Positions 58,046 to 64,000 of a stretch of DNA of 64,000 nucleotides are shown here, piece by piece (the first letter of the stretch is position 1; every line of letters begins with the position of its first letter). The position numbers and the translations under genes were made by a program. Under the pieces are notes generated by a model. It saw only the letters and a list, made by a program, of their open reading frames with translations. It did not search any database and had not been told where the DNA came from. The stretch covers positions 1 to 64,000 of the forward strand of contig NZ_FNCC01000004.1 of assembly GCF_900100955.1 (NCBI RefSeq). Direction: 5' to 3'. The DNA comes from Lentzea fradiae. GTDB lineage: Bacteria > Actinomycetota > Actinomycetes > Mycobacteriales > Pseudonocardiaceae.

Positions 58046-59137
58046 ATGTCCACGCCGCTTACCTTGGAGACCATCCGCAGCGCGCCGAAGGTGCTGCTGC
58101 ACGACCACCTCGACGGTGGCCTCCGCCCGCAGACGGTGATCGAACTCGCCGATGCCTCCGGCTACCAGGGCCTGCCCACCACCGACGCGGGCGTCCTCGG
58201 CGGCTGGTTCCGCGACAACGCCAACTCCGGCTCGCTCGTGCGCTACCTGGAGGGTTTCGCGCACACCTGCGGGGTCATGCAGGACGAGGCCGCGCTGGTG
58301 CGCGTCGCCGCGGAGGCCGTCGAGGACCTCGCCGCGGACGGCGTCGTCTACGCCGAGATCCGCTACGCGCCCGAGCTGAACACCGCCAAGGGCCTCGCGC
58401 TGGAGCAGGTCGTCGAGGCCGTCCAGGAGGGCTTCCGGCTCGGCGAGCGGCGGGCCGCCGCGGCCGGGCACCGGATCCGCGTCGGCACCCTGCTGTGCGC
58501 CATGCGCCAGAACGAGGGCTGGCTGCGCATCGCGGAGCTCGCCGTCCGCTACCGCGACCTCGGTGTCGCCGGGTTCGACATCGCCGGTCCGGAAGCGGGC
58601 TTCCCGCCCAGCAAGGGCCGTGACACGTTCGAGTACCTGCGGCAGCAGAACGCGCACTTCACCATCCACGCCGGTGAGGCGTTCGGCCTGCCGTCGATCT
58701 GGGAGGCCATCCAGCACTGCGGCGCCGAGCGCCTCGGCCACGGCGTGCGGATCGCCGACGACATCAAGGTGTCCGAGGCCGACGGCACGGCCGAGCTGGG
58801 CCGCCTGGCCGCGTACGTCCGCGACCGCCGCATCCCGCTGGAGATGTGCCCGACGTCGAACCTGCAGACGGGTGCCGCGCCGACCCTCGCCGACCACCCG
58901 ATCGGGCTGCTCGCGAAGCTGCGGTTCCGCGTCACGGTCAACACGGACAACCGGCTGATGAGCGACTGCTCGCTGTCGAGCGAGTTCGCCGCGCTGGCGG
59001 AGACGTTCGGCTACGGCTGGGCGGACCTGCGGTGGTTCACGATCAACGCGATGAAGTCGGCGTTCCTCGGGTTCGACGAGCGGCTGGCGATCATCGACGA
59101 GGTGATCAAGCCGGGGTACGCGGCGCTCTCCGCGTGA
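58046..59137 (+). CDS. add: Adenosine deaminase
   Basis: 363 aa. Zinc and catalytic residues in [30 protein letters not shown], and [13 protein letters not shown]. Converts adenosine to inosine. Completes the salvage set with cdd and deoA. Same relative order as in M. tuberculosis, though a kinase and a coiled-coil gene are inserted here between deoA and add. Confidence 0.95.
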   Translation: MSTPLTLETIRSAPKVLLHDHLDGGLRPQTVIELADASGYQGLPTTDAGVLGGWFRDNANSGSLVRYLEGFAHTCGVMQDEAALVRVAAEAVEDLAADGVVYAEIRYAPELNTAKGLALEQVVEAVQEGFRLGERRAAAAGHRIRVGTLLCAMRQNEGWLRIAELAVRYRDLGVAGFDIAGPEAGFPPSKGRDTFEYLRQQNAHFTIHAGEAFGLPSIWEAIQHCGAERLGHGVRIADDIKVSEADGTAELGRLAAYVRDRRIPLEMCPTSNLQTGAAPTLADHPIGLLAKLRFRVTVNTDNRLMSDCSLSSEFAALAETFGYGWADLRWFTINAMKSAFLGFDERLAIIDEVIKPGYAALSA

Positions 59138-59230
59138 CCGGTTCTCGTTCCGGTCCTGCGCGACAGCTCGCCGACAGCTTCCCCTGGAAGGGTGGGCGGT
59201 GCCGTCGCCACGGCCTGAAAGAGGGATCAC

Positions 59231-59563
59231 ATGCGTTCTGAGCTGACCGCGGGTGGGCTCGCCGTCCTCGCCGCGCTGGCGTTCGCCCTGCCCGCGAACG
59301 CCGCGGGTGAGGGCATCGCGCTCTACAGCGGTGCGAACCTGTCCGGCGAGAAGGTCCTGGTCGACCTCGCGCACGGCGAGTGCGTGAACCTGGAGGCACC
59401 CGCGCTGTCGGGGGTCAACATCGCGGCCGCCGACCTGGAGGTCTTCTTCAACGCCGACTGCGTGAAGGGGCTGCCCGGCCGTCCGAGCGACATCCACTAC
59501 GTGCTCGGCAGCCTGCACCAGGCCGACTTCCCGTTCCCCGCGGTGAGCTACCGGTTGCGTTAG
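59231..59563 (+). CDS. Small secreted beta-gamma-crystallin-like protein
   Basis: 110 aa. Signal peptide ending PANAAG. The mature part, IALYSGANLSGEKVLVDL and HYVLGSLHQADFPFPAVSYRL, resembles the Greek-key repeat of beta/gamma-crystallin or I36 inhibitor-type secreted proteins of actinomycetes. Two Cys probably form a disulfide. Function unknown. Confidence 0.7.
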   Translation: MRSELTAGGLAVLAALAFALPANAAGEGIALYSGANLSGEKVLVDLAHGECVNLEAPALSGVNIAAADLEVFFNADCVKGLPGRPSDIHYVLGSLHQADFPFPAVSYRLR

Positions 59564-59567
59564 CCGC

Positions 59568-59620
59568 GTAACGCGGGGGCCCTACGTTTCCCTGGAGGAA
59601 ACGTGGGGCCCCCGCGTTAC
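59568..59620. repeat. Intergenic palindromic repeat, copy C
   Basis: A 24-base arm (59568-59591) pairs with 59597-59620 with a single mismatch around loop CTGGA. Starts GTAACGCGGGGGCCC. Shares CGCGGGGGCCCTACGTT with copy B. Lies between convergent genes and should be a bidirectional terminator. Confidence 0.78.
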
Positions 59621-59641
59621 TTCCCGCAAGCGGGCGGGCGG

Positions 59642-60865
59642 TCAGTTGCTGTGGAGCCGGTCCTCGAACGCCGCCTGCAGCGTGCGGAACGCGGCCACCT
59701 CGGCGTCGTACGGCGCGGACGGCGCGAGACGCGTCGGGTCCGGCGCGACGACGAACGACACGAGCCAGCCCAGCGACTCGGAGGTGGCGAGCGCCTCCTT
59801 CACCGACTCGTCGCCCGCCCACTCGGCCGCGTCCTCGAACAGCTCGACGGCGAGGTCGAGCTGCTGCGGGTCGAGGGCGTCGGGGCCGTCCGCCATGTCC
59901 TCGGCGATGCCGGTCAGCACGTAGACGTTCTCGTCGTCCACGTCGACGTCCAGCTCACCCGCGGTGGCCTTGACCTTGACGTCGTTCCACGTCTCGACCT
60001 CGGCCAGGTCGTGCTCGTCGTTCTCGGCGACGAAGCGGCTGAGCGCGCGCGGCGAGGAGAACGCCTCGATCTTGCCGCGGCGGCCCAGGAACACCGGGTC
60101 GTCGCCGAGGTAGCAGCGCAGCGTGTAGAACTCGCCGGCCGACGTGATGATCTTGATGGGGTCGATGCCCGCCTCGGCCCAGAAGCCGGTGGGCGCGGCC
60201 TTCTCCTCATCGGTCTCGTCGTCGGAGCCGGCGTCGTCGACCGTGGCCGCGGCGGCGGTCTCCGCCTCCAGCGCGGCCAGCTCCTCCTGCGCGACGGCGA
60301 GCTGCTTCTCCGGCACCTCCGGGGTGTTCACGACGCTGTCGATCGCGTCGAGCACCTCGTCCCACTTCTCGGAGACGACCTCGGACATCGCGTCCCACAG
60401 CTTGGCGCCGTCACGGCCGCTGAACGGCAGCGTGCCCTGCGGCAGCAGCGAGAAGCCCTCCGCCGCGTCGAGCACCTCGTGGACCTTCTCCAGGTCGCAG
60501 ACGTCCGCGAGGGCGCGCACGATCGCGATGACGTCGGCGAGCTCGCCGATCGTCCAGGTGTCCGGGTCCTCGGCGATCAGCTCGGGCACGCCGACGAGGT
60601 CGAACTGGTGGTTGTCGTCGGGGGAGAGGTCCGCGACGCCCAGCGTCGGCACGAGCGGCCACGCGGGGTGGTCGGTCAGGTCGTGCTCTTCGGCGGTGCG
60701 CACGAACGCGGCGAGATGCGCGGCATCGGGGAAGACGAACAGGTCCTCCTCGTCCCCGAGGAACGCCTCCCACTCCTCGCCCTTCTCGCGCCAGCGGGGT
60801 GCCCACAGCGTGACCACGTCACCCTGCGTCAGCCCCAGCTCGATGGGGACGATGTCCTGTGCCAT
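59642..60865 (-). CDS. Conserved acidic actinobacterial protein
   Basis: 407 aa, very acidic. N-terminal PIELGLTQGDVVTLWAPRWR and repeated FVFPDAAHLAAFVR / AFSSPRALSRFVAE segments suggest two copies of one domain separated by a Glu/Ala linker (about residues 200-225). Orthologues lie near add in other actinobacteria (from memory, Rv3311 in M. tuberculosis). Some entries call it primosomal without evidence. No membrane segment. Confidence 0.75.
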   Translation of the reverse strand: MAQDIVPIELGLTQGDVVTLWAPRWREKGEEWEAFLGDEEDLFVFPDAAHLAAFVRTAEEHDLTDHPAWPLVPTLGVADLSPDDNHQFDLVGVPELIAEDPDTWTIGELADVIAIVRALADVCDLEKVHEVLDAAEGFSLLPQGTLPFSGRDGAKLWDAMSEVVSEKWDEVLDAIDSVVNTPEVPEKQLAVAQEELAALEAETAAAATVDDAGSDDETDEEKAAPTGFWAEAGIDPIKIITSAGEFYTLRCYLGDDPVFLGRRGKIEAFSSPRALSRFVAENDEHDLAEVETWNDVKVKATAGELDVDVDDENVYVLTGIAEDMADGPDALDPQQLDLAVELFEDAAEWAGDESVKEALATSESLGWLVSFVVAPDPTRLAPSAPYDAEVAAFRTLQAAFEDRLHSN

Positions 60866-60919
60866 CCCGACCTCCCGGTCACGCCTGCCTGATGCCGTGG
60901 GCGAGCCTAACGGTGCTGA

Positions 60920-61366
60920 TCACCGCAGCCACAGGCGGTTCTCGAAGAAGGCGTCCTCGTCGAGGTCGTCCGGCAGCGGCGCCCGCCGCTCGCGCCCCGG
61001 CGGTGCCTGCTCAGCAGGGGGTTCCCCGGTCACGACGGGGTTCCACGTCGCGCGGAACGGCGAGTCGCCCGCGATCGATTCGACATCGATCGCCAAGCCG
61101 TCGCCGAGAGCCAGCGCCATCCGGTTGAAGCTCCTCTGCACGGCCGCGTCCGTCGCGAGCCGCACGGTCTCGGTGACGACCTGCCCCACGGCTTGCGCAC
61201 CCTGGGTGAGCAGGGCGGGGTGCAGGTGCAGTGCCCTGATCTCGCCCCGCGGCGACGCCGTGACGGTGCACAGCCCGTTCGGGTGCTCGACGGTCTCGGC
61301 GATGGTCTTCAGCTCGCGCCGCAGCTGCTCGGTGGCCCGCAGGCGGTCCTCGTTCACGGCCGCCAC
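60920..61366 (-). CDS. YbaB/EbfC-like protein
   Basis: 148 aa. Central LCTVTASPRGEIRALHLHPA matches the YbaB strand-turn-strand core, with a helical N-terminus (RLRATEQLRRELKTIAETV). Longer C-terminal tail than YbaB. In Pseudonocardiaceae such proteins accompany type VII-related substrates, as here. Overlaps the next gene by 13 bases. Confidence 0.7.
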   Translation of the reverse strand: MAAVNEDRLRATEQLRRELKTIAETVEHPNGLCTVTASPRGEIRALHLHPALLTQGAQAVGQVVTETVRLATDAAVQRSFNRMALALGDGLAIDVESIAGDSPFRATWNPVVTGEPPAEQAPPGRERRAPLPDDLDEDAFFENRLWLR

Positions 61367-61707
61367 CCCTGCTCGTCGTCGTCGCGGCTGAGCTCGAAGC
61401 CCAGCGCCGTCAGCTCCCGCGCGTCGACCACGCGGGACAGCGTCTGGTGCAGCCTGCTGTTCGCGTCGCGCCGGGCCTTCTCCGCGACGCGCATGATCTC
61501 GGCGGCCAGCCCGTGCGGGCCCATCCGCAACGAGGAAGGGCTCACGGTGATCTGACTGGGCGCGCCGCCGGGCGTGGCGACGACCGTCACGGCTCCGTCC
61601 GGCGAGGACGCCCGTCCCGTCACGGGACCGCTGCGCGTCACGTGCTCCGACACGGCCTGCTCGACTTCGCGCACCTTCCGAGCGGCGCGCTCGACCTCGT
61701 CGTCCAC
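61354..61707 (-). CDS. YbaB/EbfC family protein
   Basis: 117 aa. Helical start (VERAARKVREVEQAVSEHV), core DGAVTVVATPGGAPSQITVS and a closing helix (IMRVAEKARRDANSRLHQTL). YbaB-type nucleoid-associated fold. Operon partner of the preceding gene. Confidence 0.75.
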   Translation of the reverse strand: MDDEVERAARKVREVEQAVSEHVTRSGPVTGRASSPDGAVTVVATPGGAPSQITVSPSSLRMGPHGLAAEIMRVAEKARRDANSRLHQTLSRVVDARELTALGFELSRDDDEQGWRP

Positions 61708-61778
61708 CCGATCACCCCCTGGTCCGAACAGTGTGCCGCAAGTTCCCGGCGGGGACCGGGTTGGTGGAAGCTGGCCGG

Positions 61779-62210
61779 GTGACGAACCCGAGCGATGTCG
61801 TGCTGGCGCTGCTGCGCGCCACCGAGACCCTGGACGCGACCGAGACCGCCCGGCACCTGGCGAACGACGTGGTGTGGCAGAACGTGCCCTTCCCCGCCGC
61901 GCGCGGGCGCAAGACCGCGACCCGGCACCTGGCGCTGATGAACAGGGCGGTCACCGGGGTCGAGGTCCGCGTCCACCACATCGCGGCGAACGGGAACGTC
62001 GTGCTGACCCAGCGCACGGACACCGTCCGGCGCGGCGGGTTCGAGGCGTCGTTCTGGGTGTGCGGCACGTTCGTCGTCCGCGACGGCGAGGTCGTGCTGT
62101 GGCGGGACCACTACGACCACGCGTACGTCGCCTTCGCCTTCCTGAAGGGGTTGGTCAAGGTCGGGTTCCGGGCGCTGCGCGCCAAGCTCGCTCAGCCCGT
62201 CGGCCGGTAG
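61779..62210 (+). CDS. Limonene-epoxide-hydrolase/SnoaL-like protein
   Basis: 143 aa from GTG at 61779 (GGAAG upstream). Alpha+beta-barrel with VLTQRTDTVRRGG and LWRDHYDHAYV, fitting the Arg-Asp/Asp network of limonene-1,2-epoxide hydrolases. Substrate uncertain. Its 3' end overlaps the convergent NlpC gene by 19 bases. Confidence 0.78.
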   Translation: MTNPSDVVLALLRATETLDATETARHLANDVVWQNVPFPAARGRKTATRHLALMNRAVTGVEVRVHHIAANGNVVLTQRTDTVRRGGFEASFWVCGTFVVRDGEVVLWRDHYDHAYVAFAFLKGLVKVGFRALRAKLAQPVGR

Positions 62211-63376
62211 AAGCCGTAGAAGGACATCCCGGAGTTGCTGGTGCGGATCGGCTGCACCTGCACCGGGTCGCCCGCCTCGACCATCTGCCCGTTGCCGATG
62301 ACCATCGCCACGTGCCCGTCCCACACCACCAGGTCGCCGGGCAGCAGCTGGTCCGCCGGCACCGACGCGCCCATCGCCTGCGAGGAGGCGGGGCGCGGGA
62401 TGTCGAAGCCCGCGCCCGCGTACGCCCACTGCGTGAGGCCGGAGCAGTCGGTGCCCTGGGGCGGGTTCGCGCCACCCCAGACGTACGGGGTGCCCAGCGC
62501 GGACAACGCGTTGCGCACGGCCATCGCCGCGATCTCGTTCGGTGCCTCGGCGCTGCTGCCGTCGGGCAGGTTCACGCCGACGCCGTCGCCGGGCTGGGGT
62601 GGAATCGCGACGGGCAGCCGGGGGCCTGAACCGCCGCCGCCTCCACCGCCGCCGCCCCCACCTCCACCGCCGCCTCCGCCACCACCGGAGCCGCCGCCTC
62701 CACCGCCCGAACCGCCGCCACTGCCGGTGCTGGGGCCGGGGTCCTGCTTGGTGGCCGGGGTGTCGACGGCGCTCGACGTCATGGTGGTGCCCTCGTCACC
62801 GCCGAGCGGCTCGCCGAGCTTCTCCAGCGCGCCGGTGTCCGGCGTGCGCATCCCGGAGAGCTGCCCGGCGAGCTGGGTCAGCTGGTCGCGCACCTTCTGC
62901 AGCTCCGCGGACGTCCTGCTCTGGTAGCCGGAGGCCATCCCGGCGAGCTCGGCCATCGCGTCCAGCACCGCGCCGGGACCGGCGAACTTCGACGCGGCGA
63001 CCGCGGCCTGCAGCTTCGGCGTGGCCTTCGCGACGAACTCGTCGATCAGCCCCTGGATCGCGGTGCGCCCGCCCGTCACGGCGGACACGCCGGACGCCGC
63101 CACGGACTTGAGGGTGGAGGCGTTGGCGGACAACAGGTTCGCGGCCGAGGCGAACGCGGAGACGCGGCCGGTGAAGGCGTTGGCCTTGTCGCCGGACCAC
63201 GTGTTCAGCACGGCGGTCGACGCCGAACCGTGCCGGGAGGCGAGGTCCGTCAGCGCGGTCTGGGCCCGCCCGAACGCGTCACCTGCCCGCGTGGCGCTGC
63301 CGGTGTCGCCGTCGAGCTTGGCGAGGTTCTCCTTCATGGGAGCCAGGAACTGGCCGAGCATGCCCTCCACGCTCAT
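62192..63376 (-). CDS. NlpC/P60 peptidoglycan hydrolase with WXG-like N-terminal domain
   Basis: 394 aa. N-terminal ~200 residues are helical with WSGDKANAF, similar to WXG100/type VII substrates. Then a Ser/Gly run with more than 20 consecutive Gly-rich residues (about 62630-62715) and an NlpC/P60 domain with catalytic Cys in GTDCSGLTQWAY and His in WDGHVAMVIG. Probably exported by a type VII system to cut cell-wall peptides. No signal peptide. Overlaps the next gene by 4 bases. Confidence 0.88.
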   Translation of the reverse strand: MSVEGMLGQFLAPMKENLAKLDGDTGSATRAGDAFGRAQTALTDLASRHGSASTAVLNTWSGDKANAFTGRVSAFASAANLLSANASTLKSVAASGVSAVTGGRTAIQGLIDEFVAKATPKLQAAVAASKFAGPGAVLDAMAELAGMASGYQSRTSAELQKVRDQLTQLAGQLSGMRTPDTGALEKLGEPLGGDEGTTMTSSAVDTPATKQDPGPSTGSGGGSGGGGGGSGGGGGGGGGGGGGGGGGGGSGPRLPVAIPPQPGDGVGVNLPDGSSAEAPNEIAAMAVRNALSALGTPYVWGGANPPQGTDCSGLTQWAYAGAGFDIPRPASSQAMGASVPADQLLPGDLVVWDGHVAMVIGNGQMVEAGDPVQVQPIRTSNSGMSFYGFYRPTG

Positions 63377-63699
63377 GCGTCGGCCGCCTTCCGCAGCGAG
63401 GCCCGGTGCGCGTCCTCCTGGGCGGTGTACGCCTCCCGCGCCTTCACCACGGCCGTGCCGAGCCCGGAGAGCCCGGTGGCCGCGGCCTTCAGCGCGTCGA
63501 GCTGAGCCTGTGCGGCGGCCTGGAACGCGGCGCCGAGACCGGCCTCCTCACCGATCTTGCCGAAGCAGTCGGCGGGAAGGGAGGTGGTGCCGTTCAACGC
63601 GCCGGTGCCGACCGCGCCCACCTCGCCCGCCAGGCCGCTCGCCGCGGACGCGTACCCGGTCAGTGCGTCGAGGTCGACTCTGAGACCTTGTTCCGCCAT
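63373..63699 (-). CDS. EspC/ESX-1-associated-type secretion protein
   Basis: 108 aa, two long helices (LDALTGYASAASGLAGEV; LKAAATGLSGLGTAVVKARE), the size and layout of EspC-like type VII partners. Translationally coupled to the NlpC/P60 gene, so the two are likely co-exported. Confidence 0.75.
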   Translation of the reverse strand: MAEQGLRVDLDALTGYASAASGLAGEVGAVGTGALNGTTSLPADCFGKIGEEAGLGAAFQAAAQAQLDALKAAATGLSGLGTAVVKAREAYTAQEDAHRASLRKAADA

Positions 63700-63790
63700 T
63701 CGAAGCTCTTCCCCCAGTTGTGACGTCTTCTCCCCGATCCTGCCCCGATGAGCGGTACCTCGCCCGCCGTTCGGCCAAGATCATGGGACC

Positions 63791-64000
63791 GTGGGTGTGA
63801 TCGAGCACTGGAACCGGATCCTGGCCTGGCTGGCGGAGCACGCTCCCGCCACCCGTGCCGTGCTGCGTCCGAGGTTCGACGCGCTGCCGGAGCTCAGGGT
63901 TCCGGCCGAGCTGCAGGCGTGGTGGAGCGTCTACGGCGGCACGGAGGAGGGGCTGTACGCCGAGATCCTGCCGCCGTTCTACACGCCGCTGGGCGCCGAC
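63791..64000 (+). CDS. SMI1/KNR4 family protein (3' end outside window)
   Basis: 70 aa visible from GTG at 63791 (GTG 63797 also possible). FDALPELRVPAELQAWWSVY matches the SMI1/KNR4 start (PPELRAFY-like). Such proteins are common immunity proteins of contact-dependent toxins, which fits the TNT/type VII context of the window. Confidence 0.7.
   Translation, partial: MGVIEHWNRILAWLAEHAPATRAVLRPRFDALPELRVPAELQAWWSVYGGTEEGLYAEILPPFYTPLGAD

Noticed and set aside
62600-62740. Long CCGCCGCC run as a simple-sequence repeat or regulatory element
   Set aside because: It encodes the polyglycine hinge of the NlpC/P60 protein in frame.

Overview
The window is high-GC actinobacterial DNA (a sampled chromosomal line, 5101-5160, is 45/60 G+C) with many GTG starts. 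Gene content points to a filamentous actinomycete, most likely Pseudonocardiaceae (Lentzea/Saccharothrix/Actinosynnema-like): F420 cofactor synthesis (fbiC), serine/threonine kinases with extracellular sensor tails, a TNT-related protein, a type VII secretion/NlpC-P60/YbaB cluster, an LAxTG wall protein, and an sdhCDAB block next to cdd-deoA-add as in Mycobacterium tuberculosis. The genus call is inference.

Layout. 1-9.3 kb: chromosomal genes (TNT-related protein, pentapeptide-repeat protein, mdh, an inositol-phosphatase-like protein, a lipoprotein, a three-gene ABC-2 exporter, a receptor kinase). About 9.3-20.8 kb: an accessory region. An 8.3-kb integrative element (large serine recombinase, replication initiator, cloverleaf-forming palindromes, XRE/TPR regulator, NUDIX protein, and a low-GC two-gene membrane cargo) is inserted inside a HhH-GPD base-excision-repair gene. 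The gene's 3' part is at 8824-9306 and its 5' part at 17621-17728. A second, diverged copy of that 5' part with the same attachment arm lies at 18867-18986, and the two copies bracket a small-regulator/252-aa gene pair. An AbiEi/AbiEii toxin-antitoxin pair and a broken sigma-factor gene follow.

21.6-47 kb: J-domain/NERD membrane protein, a tRNA-like sequence, alcohol dehydrogenase with divergent TetR regulator, PRPP synthetase, short-chain dehydrogenase, icd, exonuclease III, a MntA/HepT toxin-antitoxin pair, a Tat-exported phosphoesterase, fbiC, trpS, BrkB-like protein, D,D-carboxypeptidase, small membrane proteins, a Thr-rich LAxTG protein, and sdhBADC on the minus strand. 47.5-59.1 kb: a nucleoside uptake and salvage run (BMP lipoprotein, ATPase, two permeases, cdd, deoA, then add), with a second receptor kinase and a coiled-coil protein between deoA and add. 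59.2-64 kb: a secreted protein, an acidic conserved protein, YbaB-like proteins, an NlpC/P60 peptidase with WXG-like N-terminus, an EspC-like protein and the start of a SMI1/KNR4 protein.

Functional links: mdh, icd and sdh supply the TCA cycle. The BMP transporter feeds nucleosides to cdd, deoA and add. The accessory region concentrates toxin-antitoxin and possible defence modules. The most promising undescribed candidates are the overlapping membrane gene pair at 9414-10618, whose second protein carries an R-x4-H motif like HEPN RNases, and the translationally coupled pair at 17850-18871.
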